DNA of 64,000 nucleotides, from assembly GCA_003049485.1 (NCBI GenBank), contig PYST01000113.1, positions 42,712-106,711 on the forward strand, written 5' to 3'. Shown piece by piece: positions 1-11,481 of the stretch. The stretch comes from Ophioceras dolichostomum (taxonomy: Eukaryota > Ascomycota > Sordariomycetes > Magnaporthales > Ophioceraceae). The position numbers and the translations under genes are program-made. The notes beneath the pieces are model-generated. The model was not told the origin of the DNA. It made no database searches and saw only the letters and a program-made list of their open reading frames with translations. Positions within the stretch are counted from its first letter, which is position 1, and each line of letters opens with the position of its first letter.

Positions 1-2059
1 CCCTCCTCCGCTCGTCCACGCGCTCGGCCGCTCCGCGCGTCCGACATGCGACGGCTGCTACCGCGCGATCGTCGACCTCGCCATCTGCTAGGCGTGCGGC
101 GAGGTGGTGTACCGCGGGACCGCGTGCGTCAGCCTCGGATGGTGCTTCTGGCACCGCGCCTGCTACGGCTGTCTGTTCTGTGGCGACAGAAGGATCTGCA
201 GAGGTGTGCCTTTCGGGGAGCTCTTTGACGACGAGGAGGAGGCAAGGAATCGAGGGAGTCGAGAGGGCGGCAGTGGCGGCTTCTCAGGTGGAGGAGAAGA
301 GGCGGATGTCCCTCCGCGCGAAGTCGATGAGGTTCCGCTGTGTGCCCACTGTGTTGTTGGCACGGAGCGGGATCGCCTTGACGACCGTGAGGTGGCGCAC
401 CGGGCGCTGGACACGGTTGAGCCTGTGGACGGCGGCATGCACCGGCGGAGATGGGAGGCGGGCACCGGCATGAGAGCGGGTACACGGGTGTCGCTAGAGC
501 GGGATGGTCGGTCTGGCACGTCGGGAAGAGAGGCTGCTAGTAGGAATCAGGATCAAGATCACGGTCACAACCGCAGCCGCCGCTGCGACGAGAACGGCGC
601 TCGGGCCAGACCACAATAGGATGACGACGGCGGCGTCAGTGCTGACGCCGAAAGTCCCGGCGCACCAGCACCAGCAGCGGAATGCTCCGTCCCGCTTGAT
701 TCGACGATCTACATAACTGGATCCGATCCGCTGGACGGACTCTCGTTTAAGCCGAGCCCGACGAAGCCGGTCCCCTTATGGATGCAGCTGTCGGCGGAGC
801 ACGGTTCCACGAGGATCAGAAACCACCAGCGGCCGTGGTCCGTCCTGGATGTCCATTTTAGGCGGCCCATATCGCCCCCGCCGCAGGTAGTGGTGACGGC
901 GCCGTCCATTGTATCATCGGAGACAAGTCGCGTGGTCTCCTGTCCGCCTCACGTCCCCAATCTCAGTAGGGCAGTGTCTGGGTTGGGCCTTACAGCATCT
1001 CTGCGGACAGAGCCTGGGGCAGCGAGACTCCCATCTTCGCCTCTTCTCCCAGTACCAGCGGAGGCGGTGGGAGGAGGACGACCTCGGTCAGAAAATTCAA
1101 AGACATTTGCCCTGGGAGAGTCCGCAGCAGGACGACAATTAGGAACCCCAGAATCAGGATCTAAGCCGATACCAAAGCGATATCCCTCTCCATCCCAGAT
1201 GAATAGTCTCGCGGTCCCCGGCAGGAGCAGAAGCAGAAGCGGAGTCAGAGAAGGAGGCGGAAACCTCCGAACCGTCGAGCGGCATCTGCAGCACTCCCGG
1301 ATCGTCAACGAGCCACTCATCCACCCATCGTCGCGGAGCGGGAATCCAACAAGAGGTCTTCACCGACGCCAACGGCAGGTACTTGACTTTGAAAACCACC
1401 AAGCAGCCGGGTGCAGCCAAGATCCTCCTCATCCGCTCTCGTCCCACGCCGATGCCAACACGCTCTTGATGCCGCCCCTATCTGGATCTGGGCGATCGTC
1501 AACAGACAACCCGACGATCAGCGGCCGTTCATCCCCAAAGCTACGCACGACAGCAGCAACAAAAATATGGGCATCAGCAACAACAGCAGCAACAGCAGCA
1601 GAACCGCTGCGATACGGTCCCAGACCAGCATGTCGTCCTGACCCTCCTGCGTCAGCCACGACGGTTGCGCCAACTCCGTCCCCGAGGCCACATCAACAAC
1701 CTCCACCATACCTCGCCGAGATCTTAGAGAGGAAGCAGCAGCAGCAGCAGCAGCAAATCTTGCTCCCCTCGCAGCTTGCCACGAGAATCAGCAGACGCAA
1801 GGCCGACAACAGGTCGTCCTGCGGGTTCCTCGACAGGTACCAGCAACGGCAGTCGCAGCCGCGCGTGGCGGGCAGGACCGTCACGGCGGTGGATCCTCCT
1901 CCTCCCTCTTCCGACTCAACAACGGTCGTGCCTGGGCATGGCGACCACGCCTCGGACCCGGACGGCGGCAGTCACGGGTTGTCGGGCGATGGCAAGGGCG
2001 TCTCGGGGGGCAGACGGGTGGCAAGAGGCAGGGGCGACAAGATGGGATGGTATCAATAA
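1..2059 (+). pseudogene. Decayed LIM-like zinc-finger gene, 5' end outside window
   Basis: Frame 2 encodes a Cys/His pattern resembling a fungal LIM-type finger: a C-x2-C at the start of the window, then ACGE, GWCFWHRACYGCLFCG (about 140-185) and PLCAHC (about 330-350). The frame is broken by TAG at 89-91, inside the finger, and by TAG at 617-619, yet stays open between and after them to 2059. Convincing coding sequence then switches frame. Frame 0 carries FTDANGRYLTLKTTKQPGAA near 1355-1415 and a Gln-rich stretch near 1540-1610, but has stops at 1140 (TAG), 1200 (TGA), 1467 (TGA) and 1725 (TAG). Frame 2 resumes near 1690 with PPPYLAEILERK and a poly-Gln tract. Every stop is one C-to-T change from CAG or CGA. 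I read this as a pseudogene with nonsense and frameshift damage. Unrecognised introns could explain some frame changes but not easily the stop inside the finger. Confidence 0.6.
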
Positions 2060-2622
2060 TAAACATTCATTGAACGCTTGAGAGGAGCTGAATCAGTTTC
2101 TTTGGCTGAATGATGACCGGTGTTGAGTGACGGTGTTGAGTGGGAAGCGACGCCCACCCGCCTGGACGGGGCATCCGGCCACGGAATTCGGTATGATCAT
2201 CTTCTTCATCTGTAGTAGGTAAGTACCTAGGGAGCCTAGCATTGACTAATAAGAGCATCTCATTACTTGACCTATGTGATGGTGTCAACCTCTGTATGTG
2301 CAATCTGCGGATGTGTACATATAGTACGTGACATGTCTTGAGCAACTCCTACTTCGCCGTTCAATTTGATCGTGGTTTACGCATGGATAATCCGTTTCCC
2401 ACAAGGATCAAAAATGGAAAAGTCACTGAATATCACGGACGACCCGCAGTGGATACAGTGAGGTTACTCCTGCTTTAGGTTGCATGTAGGTGGGGGCGAA
2501 AGCTCAATCATAGCAACTTCCAGCCTCCACTGTAGCTTGATGAGCATCGGCCCTCTTCCCCCACTACCACTTCTCCTCCTCAGCATTGTGGTCTGCACAT
2601 ATCACAACGTATCGAACTCGAG
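2060..2622. other. Intergenic, upstream of med10
   Basis: No coding region is supported. The last 100 bp (about 2540-2615) are pyrimidine-rich, as expected for the 5' leader of the Mediator gene that follows. Confidence 0.5.
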
Positions 2623-3444
2623 ATGGCGCCGATCGACACAGCAAGCCTGGAGGACATCGACGATGTCGAGGGTAAGTGCAAGCGATCTCTACAGTCTCCT
2701 CGTCAGCTCGTGGGCTCTCTCGAGACTAACGCGTTCGCCGCCTTTTCTAGACCAGGTCAAGGACCTCATCCAGGGCTTCTTCCAAGTGATGGTGCAGGTA
2801 ACGCAGTACGACAACGCGGGAGGGCGGTTGAGCAAAGAAGTCGTTGCGAACGAGCTGTGAGTGTTTTTCTCTTCCTCTCTACATAGGGCTCTATATTCTG
2901 TTCTGGTCTGGTCTGAGCTAGCTAACACACTGTCCAACCCTCCTCTCCTCCTGCAACCAGCAAATCCATCTCGTCGACGCTCCAGGGCATCCACAAGACG
3001 ACGACGACGCCCGACACGCGGCTCCCGCATATACCGCAGGAGCTCATCATGTACGTCGAGAACGGGCGGAACCCGGACATCTACACACGCGAGTTCGTCG
3101 AGATCGCCCGGCGGCTCAACCAGCTCATGCGCGGCAAAATGAACGCCTTCGCATCGTTCCGCGACGTCCTCGCCGGCGAGATGCGAGCTGCCATGCCGGA
3201 GTTGACCGTGGACATCGACCGCGTCGTCGCCGCGACCACCGTCCCTCCTGCGGCTGGGGCTGCTGGCGGCGGCGGCGGCGGCGGCGGCGGCGCGTCTGGA
3301 ACAGCCGCCGTTGCTGCTTCCTTGACGGGCGATGTTGCTGCCAATGCTGCAGTCGGAAGCAACAGCGTCGGCGGCAATGTCCTGAATACTACAGCGTCGT
3401 CAACGAACTCAGTCGCGAACGCTGCTCCTGGCCGGCAGACCTAG
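2623..3444 (+). CDS. med10: Mediator complex subunit 10 (Med10/Nut2)
   Basis: This is a middle-module subunit of Mediator, which bridges activators and RNA polymerase II in the nucleus. Exons are 2623-2671, 2751-2856 and 2961-3444. The introns (79 and 104 bp) have GTAAGT and GTGAGT donors and a CTAAC branch site in the first. The 212-residue product carries the family core: EDQVKDLIQGFFQVMVQVTQ, a TLQGIHKTT helix, then YVENGRNPDIYTREFVEIAR and NQLMRGKMNAFASFRDVLAG. Family members are about 140-160 residues. Here the C-terminus is lengthened by about 60 residues of Ala/Gly/Asn/Ser-rich sequence, including a nine-Gly tract from a GGC repeat near 3265-3292. The frame remains open after the terminal TAG into a membrane-protein ORF. 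Confidence 0.93.
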
Positions 3445-3720
3445 AACGGCTCCGGTGTACCCAGTAGCAGCGCTGAAGAGATCCAGCCTCTCGGCGACGA
3501 TAACAACAACACAACCAATTCCTGGACCAGCACCAGTGATACCAAAGGCGATGGCAGCCACAGCGACCTCTTTCGCTTCAACGGTCCCGCCACAACGCTC
3601 CTGGTCTCCCTCGCGCAACACTTGGGCTTTCCCGACGCACTCGACGAAGCCATCCAGCGGTGCGGCCTGCAGCTCCCCATCCTAGGCATAAGCCGGCCCA
3701 ACTCCCAGACCCTACTCACG

Positions 3721-4581
3721 ATGCCATCCCGCGCCGCCAGCTGGACCATCCTGCCCCTCGTCGACGTGTGCTTAGCCATAATGATTTTCGTGGCGTGTCT
3801 CATCTGGCTGTCCTTCGCGCTCGCGCTCGACGAGGTCGTGCGCCTGCTGGCGTTCGTAGTCGCGACGCTGTACCGGGTCCCCCTGAAGCTAGTCGCGCTG
3901 ATGCACTGGTCCATCCGTTCCCTCCGCAACCTCACGCGCCGCGACCACGCCAACTTGTGGTTCCTCGACGGGGCTACGCTCCTGCTGGTCTTCGACGTCC
4001 ACAGCTGGGATTTGGGCTGTATTGACGATCCGGATGATTCTGAGATTGGCGGCGACGGCAACGGCGGTGACGGCAGCGACGGCGATGACCATGACCATGA
4101 CCATGACAATGACGGCGGTGGCGGCGGCGGTGGCGGTGGCGGGCGAGGAGAACATGGGGGAGGAGGGGCTGGTGATGGACCGGCATCACCACCACCATAT
4201 TCACCATATACACCCGCAGCACTACCGCCTTCACCACCACCACCCTCACCAAGATTAGACGGAGAAAATAGCGACGATGACGGCCGCATTGACGAAAACG
4301 GAGGTACTGCTGTAGCAGCCGCACCACGACGATCTACGCGAGGATACTCAGAGAGAGCTTTGTGGGAAGCAGCCGCGGAACTACCAGAAGCGGCAATGGA
4401 AGCGGCAGAAGAAGGCGGGAGTGGTGGTAAGGGCGGTGACGGCGGTGATGGCGGCAACAAAGGCGGTACCGGCGTTGTTCGGTTGCGCAAACCGACGGTG
4501 TCGCCGGCGAAGCTGCTCGGCCTGGTGTCGGTGGCATCCCGCCTTCCGTCCACAGCAGAAGCAAGTGAGCGGCAGCAGTGA
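3721..4581 (+). CDS. Unrecognised membrane protein ORF in frame with med10
   Basis: I do not recognise the family. The first in-frame ATG after the med10 TAG is at 3721, giving 286 residues, but the same frame is open from 3445 and that upstream part also looks coding (AEEIQPLGDDNNNT, LAQHLGFPDALDEAIQRCGL). Just after the ATG comes a strong transmembrane segment, LPLVDVCLAIMIFVACLIWL, followed by two more hydrophobic stretches near 3835-3905 and 3955-4005 separated by basic residues. The C-terminal half is low complexity: Asp/His/Gly repeats near 4075-4150, Pro/Ser runs near 4185-4255, and Gly/Asp repeats near 4410-4470. It may be a separate gene, the C-terminal part of a longer Med10 split by a nonsense mutation, or a readthrough extension. 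Coding status is likely; gene structure is uncertain. Confidence 0.5.
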   Translation: MPSRAASWTILPLVDVCLAIMIFVACLIWLSFALALDEVVRLLAFVVATLYRVPLKLVALMHWSIRSLRNLTRRDHANLWFLDGATLLLVFDVHSWDLGCIDDPDDSEIGGDGNGGDGSDGDDHDHDHDNDGGGGGGGGGGRGEHGGGGAGDGPASPPPYSPYTPAALPPSPPPPSPRLDGENSDDDGRIDENGGTAVAAAPRRSTRGYSERALWEAAAELPEAAMEAAEEGGSGGKGGDGGDGGNKGGTGVVRLRKPTVSPAKLLGLVSVASRLPSTAEASERQQ

Positions 4582-5837
4582 GAACGGCATGGCCCTCGAA
4601 ACCGCGGCTCAGGGCATCATTATCTTCTTTTCTTTTTTTATTCTTCTTTGGGCTGAAGGTTCGATACATGAGCATGCCTCCTAGTACCAGTTGGCGAAGG
4701 CCTTCATAGGGCCATTGTGAGGCATACTCTTATGGATTGAGGGGGGAAAACCACATATCGCTAGACTCAGATTGCTCTTCTACGCCGGAAAAGTGTAGGC
4801 TACCAAACACCAGCGAGTGACAATTGGGGGACATTGCGACTCAGAGCATACATCATCACTACCTATACTTACCGCAAGACGGCTAGACTTCAAGACGCCT
4901 TATACGCCTTACCCCATAAGCTCACACATCCATCCATAGCGATATAATCAAAGCAGGATAGCCAAGCTAGGCAGTCTTACTAGGGGCTAGACGAACGAGA
5001 AAGCGAGGGGGAACTGGGGCATAGGCGCCCATAGGCAATAAGTTAACACCAGCTAGCATCTGTCAAACGTCCAAACCCAGACTTAGACGTCCAAGTCAAT
5101 GAGAGAGAGGATCGGTTATCCACGGTAAAGATTGATCAGACAACGGCAGCAGTCGATATATCAACAACCTCGTTATCTCGTTTGATTTTCGCGAATGTAC
5201 GCGGCTAGCCGCTGCGACGATCATCAGATGTGACGACAGGAACAAGGGGAGGGATATGCGGGCCTAAACGGCGGGAACGGAGAGAACAGAAAGATGGGCA
5301 GGTCACCACCGGTGGTGCCCCAGGTTTTCGGTAGAACACCCCGTTACGGAGGCAAGCCTAGGTACCTACCCTTTCCAGGGACACGCAACATCTCATACCA
5401 GTCTCACCCAATCGACTCGCAGCCTCGCGGCCTTGCATACGAAGAAGGCACGGCTAACAACTAGGCTGGCAAGGCAAGGTGAACAAATACAGATTTTCAG
5501 AGCGACTAGAAAAGAACCTAGGCAAACAAATAAAAACGCACAACCCGCTCCCACTCCACCCCGGTGTATGCATGCAGTGATGTGATGATGGCCAAACCGC
5601 AAGAAAGAAAAAATGCCTCGCAGAACCTCAAGAAACCTCAAGCAAGTCCCCCACAGTCAGCACCTGTAAGATACCACCAAGCCAAAGACGACAAACAAAC
5701 AAGCTCCCAAAGGTAGGGCTACAGCAATGCAAGAAGAAAGACGTGAGTTGATACAGATACAGTGCCGATCAGGGAGTGTGTATGTTATATTATGAAAAAG
5801 AAACCCATCCATCCCCTTCCCTATCCCCAACCCAAAC
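4582..5837. other. Intergenic between convergent genes
   Basis: This lies between a plus-strand gene and the 3' end of the minus-strand gelsolin-like gene. I see no ORF with coding character and no RNA gene. A short direct repeat (AACCTCAAG twice) is present near 5620-5640. Confidence 0.5.
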
Positions 5838-8800
5838 TCACTCAGCCAAAGCCATCAAAGCCTGATTCAACGGCACGATCCTCAAACTCCTCGCCCTCCT
5901 CAGCCCCTGACTATTATTACTCCCACCACTACCGCCCGACCTAGGGCTCCCCACCAAAGGCGACCCCGCCCTCGAACCCGCCGGCGAGGTTAAAGTAGCA
6001 TAAGGATTCGTGCGCGTGGGGCTGGCGCCGTCTCGCCACTTCCGGAAGACGCTCTTCAGGTCGCGCGGTATGCCCTCGAGCACGACGGTCGATATCGGCA
6101 CGAAGGGCCGGTCCTCCATGCCCGCGGCCAGGATGGCGTACTCCTGGGCGAAGTCGAGCGCGTTGCGGAACGAGGCGTACTCGCGCTGGGCGGAGTGGCC
6201 GACGACGATGTAGAGCTCGAAGAAGGCGTCCAGGACGTAGATGGAGGCCGGGGAGAGGTCGGCTTGGGAGAAGGGGTGGATTTCGGTGACCTGGAGAGGT
6301 AGAATGTGTAAGCGTTGGTAATTAGAATAGTTAGATAGGTAACGACGAGAATGTGTGTGGGTTGGTTGTTTAGGGTTGGGAAAAGAAAAAAAAAAGAGTT
6401 GGATGATGATATGTGTTTATGTGACAGAGAGGAGAGAGGGAGAGCATAGCTTACCTGTTGCCTAGCACCAGCGTCCGACCGGAACAGCCGTCCGCAGTAC
6501 TTGCGATAATTCGGCTTCAGGCGCCAGTGGTCCGCCGAGGCGGCGGCCGTTCTCGCGCCGCCAGCACCAGCACCGCCGCCGAAGACGTCCCAGAACCCCG
6601 CCGGCTCGCTCCCATCCTCGACCTCGACGAGCTCGCCCATCAGCGCGCTCTCCATGCCGACCAGCCTAGCGCAGCCCAGCTCGTCGACGTCGCTGCCTTT
6701 ACCCTTCCACAGGTAGCACAGGCCGTTCCTGGCGATCAGATAGGGGAAGCCCGAGCAGAGGCTATGGGGCGAGAAGTCGACCTCGTCGAACGCGATCTGG
6801 CCCCCCAGGCACCTGCGGCCGCACAGCATGTTGGGCGCGAGCGAGTCGTACTTGTTGCTCGAGCCCCTGCGGACGATGACTACCCCGCCCAGAGCCTGCA
6901 TGAAGCCCGCGGTCTCCTTCCCTTGCGACAGGCGGACGAGCTTGCCCGAGCTGCTGCCGAGCGTGCGCGCCTCGCGGTTAACGAAGACGTGCGCGTCCTC
7001 GACCATGGCGAGCGGGACGTCGTCACCGACCCAGAAGTAGACCTCCGTCGTCTTCCTGCCGGAGTCGTTGGCGGTGAAGGTGTGCGGGCAGAGGTACATC
7101 TCCCGCTCGAACAGCACGCGCTCCTCGTGCGAGGGCACGGGCTGCTTCTTGCCGTCCGCGCCCACGCGGAACAGCTGCGCGGAGAGGGTCGTCACCTTGC
7201 CTGCTGCGCCTCCGGCGGTGGCTGGGCCGTCGGAGGAAGGGGGCCGGCTCATCAGCAGCTCTGCGGCGTCGACCTTGTAGTTGCGCGGCTGCTGCGGCCT
7301 GTTGGGGCCGAAGAACTCGTCCAGCATGGCGGAAACCTCCGATGCGCCCTTAGACATCGGGGAGCGCTGCGGCGAGGGGATGGGGGAGGGTGAGGGTGAT
7401 GACGGGGATAGCTGCTGGACGGCGACGGATGAGGGAGCGAGTGATGTTGCCGAAGGTGATGGTTGGGCGAAAGACTGGGCGAAGGACGACCGGGCTGGTG
7501 AAGGTGACGACGAGACTGATGGCTGAACAATAGAGGGAGAGGCCAGGGAGGGCTCCCGTGAAGGTGGGACTGGCAGAGGTCGAGAAGAGACGGACTTCGT
7601 CGGCGACCGCGAGCGGGAGCGCGGGCTGACGGCAGAATCAAAGGACGGTGACTTCTGCGAGCTGCCAGATTCGGCGGCGGCGGCAGAGGACGCCTGGAAC
7701 ATTGCAGCTGCGTCTTTCACGGATCGGGACCGGGAATGGCCCAGAGCCGGCCTATCCTCCCACGTCGGCGTCTGCTTGGGAGGCGGTGCAGCGGGATCAG
7801 GCAGACGGCGCCCACCAGTCTTCTGTGGCGAGAGGGGCCTCGGCACGGGCGAAGGTTCTGCTGACTCTGGCTTCTGCTGGCCGGATTCGTCCAGGAACTT
7901 CGACATGCGCTTTAGGTCCAGTTTCTTGGGAGATGCCGGCTGCGATACTGGGTCTTGGTCACACTTCTCTGGCGATGATGGTTCCTCCTGAGCAACAGCC
8001 GGCGACTGCTTACCACGGCTCGCGATGGCCGCAACCTGTTCGCTGATGCTGTGTATGCTCTTCTTTGGTGAAAGGGCTGGCGGCGAAGCCGGGCCTCGTG
8101 AATAAGACGAGCCGACCAACGAAATCGTCGTGCCAGCAGAAGGAAGAGGGGCGTCCTCCGGCACTAGCCTCCTCTTCGACGAGTCGACTAGCTGGACGAC
8201 GTCACTCGGACGCCGCGTGTGTTCGGTAAGAGATACCGGAGGAGGGGACATTACGGAAGACATTACTGACGATCGCCCGGCGCTGGAAGCCACGCTCTTA
8301 GCCACGCTATTAGCCGACAATGGAGGATTGTCAAAAGCTGGTGATGCCACCGCCGATTTCCGCCCGATGCTGGAGGCTGCACTCCTGGCTGACAAGGGCG
8401 CGTCTTCAACAAGAGCCGGAGATGTCACTGCTGACTTCCGCCCAGGAGACGGGAGCGGTGAGGGTGAAGGCTGAGCTGGCTGAGCTACCATCGGCTCCTC
8501 AGCGGGCTTTGTCGCCGCTGCGCTTGCCGTAGGAGCTTTCCTGCGCGGGCCCTTGGCTCGGTTCTTGGTCATATGAGTTAGTTGAGGACCGGGAGCGCTG
8601 GGCTGTTCAGAGTCTCCGCCGCCGGTCCTCGGACCACCTCCCCGAGATTCTGTGGACTCGGTGGCTTTGCTCCCGCCCGGAGCCATTCCTGGAGGACCGC
8701 GGGCCAGGAGCCCAGCGAGGCCCGGGTTGAATCGGTCGGCAAGCTTGCCACCTCCAGACTTAGCTGCCACCGACGAAGGAGCCGGTGCAGGGGAGGCTGG

Positions 8801-11481
8801 CAGCGCGTACTTCTCGGGCTTAGGAGATATTGACGGCGGTGACTTAGCGACATCCTTAGAGTCTCGCCTATTAGACAAACCAAGAGCGTTGCTTGATCGT
8901 GCCGCCAGCGGGTCCGCTACAGAGGCCTCGGAAGCCGAGGACTCGTCCCTCGAGTGAAGGGTAGCTGAACGCTTGATGGAAAAGCTCTTCGCCAGCCCTT
9001 CAGGGATGGGCTGCTCACTCTTCTCGCGAGGAGCAGCACGTGCGACGCCGCGTCCTTCCGCCTGTGCCTTCTGAAAGTCTGATTTTTTCGCCAGGATGGC
9101 ATCTTTGAAATCATCCCTCCGCACCGAGGGCTTGGGCCCACCAGTTATATTGAGTGCAGATTTGCCCCTGAGAATATTGTCCTTGAGCTCGTCTGGCGCA
9201 ACGTAGTTCTGAGTTTTGGTCTTTCGAAGAGTCCCGAACACATTCTTCAGTTCGTTCGGATCCCCGCCGGTTGTTGCCGAGACGCCGCTGGGCTTTGGCC
9301 CAGGCGGATGCGAGGGCCTGAGGTTCGCCCGAAAATCTTTCTTAGGAGGCGTATCGGGCTTGGGCTTGCCATTTGCGGAAAAGGATCGTTTTTCGCCGGG
9401 CTCACCACTGCCGCCCTCTTCTTCAGCAGGAGCGGGGGTTTTGTTCAGACTGCTACGAAGTTCGCTAATCGGGGCCTTATCTACGACCACCGAAGCCGCA
9501 GCAGCTGGGAAAGCTCCCGGAAGAGGGGTCGGTTTGACATTGGTCCCCATCGGAGTAGACCTCAGCAGCCCGCCAACCCTGACTGCGGGCTTGTGAGCTA
9601 CGGATGGGGCTCGATTGACGTCGGCGGTCGCGGGATTCTGAGCTTTCTGGGCTTTTGCCTTGTTAAGCTCCACCATCCAAGCCGGCTGGTTGCTGGTGGG
9701 AGGCGTCTGCTTGGGCTTGGGCGATTCGGGCTTATTGAGCGCCGCCTCCAGCCAGCTCGACGACTTGGTAGGGCTCCATCGTCGAGGGTCCATCGTCTTG
9801 GAAGGGCTGACAGGCGGGCTCGTGTTTTCCTCCTCTTGCTGATGCTGCTGATGCTGCTGCTGCTGCTGCTGCTGCTGCTGATGCTGCTTATGCTCTGCTG
9901 CGGCGGATGGGGCCTCATCCACGTCTGCAGAAGGCGCTGTCTCTTTCCCATGGCTCGAGGTAGGCCGTGATGAGGGCCGGGAGGTAGTCCGTGAACCGCC
10001 CTCGTCGCGGAGGGCGCTGGGCGGCCTTGACCGCGACCGAGTGGTGCTGTTGCCGTGCGTGTTGTCTAGACTGGCGCGATTTGAGGCAACCGAATCCGCC
10101 CGCTGCAGTCCCTGCGGTGAGTTGACGCTCCACCGCTTTACGCTGTCTGTACGCTTCATCATGGCGCTTTGCACAAAGCCGCCCATACCTTTTGTAGGCG
10201 ACAGAGGTCTCGTGGGGGAGACACGGCCCGGCAGCGGCGGCGACATGAGAGGCTGTCGATCCTGGGACGATGTGTCGCGATCTGCCGATCCGTCTATGCC
10301 GGGTGGTTCCAGCCTCTGGGCAGGGGTGAGCGCCATGGGTGAGCCGAATTTGCCTGAAATAGCCGGCGAGCTGGGTCGACGGTCGAACGAGGCCTTTTCT
10401 GGTTCTGTGGGAGATATTCGCGCCATGCCGGGCAGCTCCGTCTTCTTAGAAGACATGTCGGTGCGATCTTCATCTTCCACCTGATTACGACGGTATGCGG
10501 CTGAATTCTGGCCGCGGTCAGGCGTCTGGCGGAACCACGATGGGTCCTTAGACGAGAGGGCCTGTGATATCTGGTCTCTCGAAACAGCCGGCTCGGCCTG
10601 TTCGGAAATGTTGGTTGACGATCGGGCGGCCGCATTTTCGGCGGCCACCATCGACAGCGGCCGGCTCTTGGGCCGCTCCGCACCCTGGGAGGTCGGCCTC
10701 CTCTGCCAAGACAGGGTGCGGGATGACGGAGATGCACCAGTCGTGCTCGACCACTTCGAGTCCGTATCGAATGGAGAATCGTTCTCCTTGGTCGGAGAGA
10801 TAGAAAAGTCCGAAGAGCGCATCGTCGGCGCGTCGTCGGTGTCGTCGGAGGCGCGTGGCGGCTGATACTGCGGGCTCGTAGGGCTTCCAAGCACAGGGGA
10901 GGAGCGTGGATCGAAACTCAAGCCATCTACGTTTTGCGATGCGCGGGTGCGGTGGGATGACGGTGGAGGGGTGTTCGCGGGTGATGATTTTTGGGGTGAG
11001 ATCGACCTGGCGCGTTCTAGATCATCATTATGTTGTTGTTTACACCGTCAGTGAATGTGCACATGGCTGTGTTGCCCTGGGCAGGAGGACCAGGCGCACG
11101 ACATAGACTCCCGGCCAGCTGATTGACGTCGCGTCGAGCACAGCAAGCAAAGCAAACAGTCTAGCCCAGACGCAAACCGGACTAGAGCTGCACAGATCGC
11201 ATGGCACAGGAAGCGCGTGGTAGTGATGTTGACATTTTCCCAGCTTCAATGTTCCCCCCACAGTCAAAGCCAACCGCGAAAAAAAATCAAACCCAACCCA
11301 ATTGGCAGGGGAGAAGATTGAGAAAGTCATAGAATTGCGTACCTTCACGTCGGGCCTGACGTTCTCGCCTCTCCTGTAGAATCTTCTCCTCAAGCTCCCT
11401 CGACCGGGCCTCGTCCTCTTCGTTCCGGCGCCCCTTCAACTGCTCTACGTCTCGCAAAAAGCTCGACACCTCGTCCGACAT
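5838..11481 (-). CDS. Large DUF4045/gelsolin-repeat protein
   Basis: This is a probable actin-associated protein. Exons on the minus strand are 11481-11343, 11016-6455 and 6290-5838, with introns of 326 and 164 bp, giving 1717 residues. The N-terminus MSDEVSSFLRDVEQLKGRR, followed by a charged Arg/Glu helix and RARSISPQKSSPANTP, is the start I recall for fungal DUF4045 proteins. Joining exon 1 to exon 2 restores this motif exactly, which fixes the first intron. Residues from about 60 to 1300 are Ser/Pro-rich and disordered, with a His/Gln tract near residue 425 encoded by a CTG-type repeat at 9839-9892. The gelsolin-like region runs from about residue 1315 (LSAQLFRV, EVYFWVGDD, PYLIARNGLCYLWKG) and continues across the second intron (VTEIHPFSQADLSPASIYVL). 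The C-terminus is Ser/Gly/Arg-rich. Actin binding is inferred from the family and not shown here. Confidence 0.9.
9839..9892 (+). repeat. CTG/CAG-type trinucleotide repeat
   Basis: A run of CTGCTG units with ATG interruptions on the plus strand. It encodes the Gln/His tract of the minus-strand gelsolin-like protein. Repeat length is likely to vary between strains. Confidence 0.8.

Noticed and set aside
540..619. Possible 80-bp intron (GTAGGA to AATAG) removing the TAG at 617 in the LIM-like gene
   Set aside because: Excision shifts the frame into an immediate stop (TGA), and no convincing branch site is present.
6458..7393. 311-codon ORF on the plus strand opposite the gelsolin-like gene
   Set aside because: It is the antisense shadow of a conserved GC-rich exon whose minus-strand frame carries clear domain motifs.
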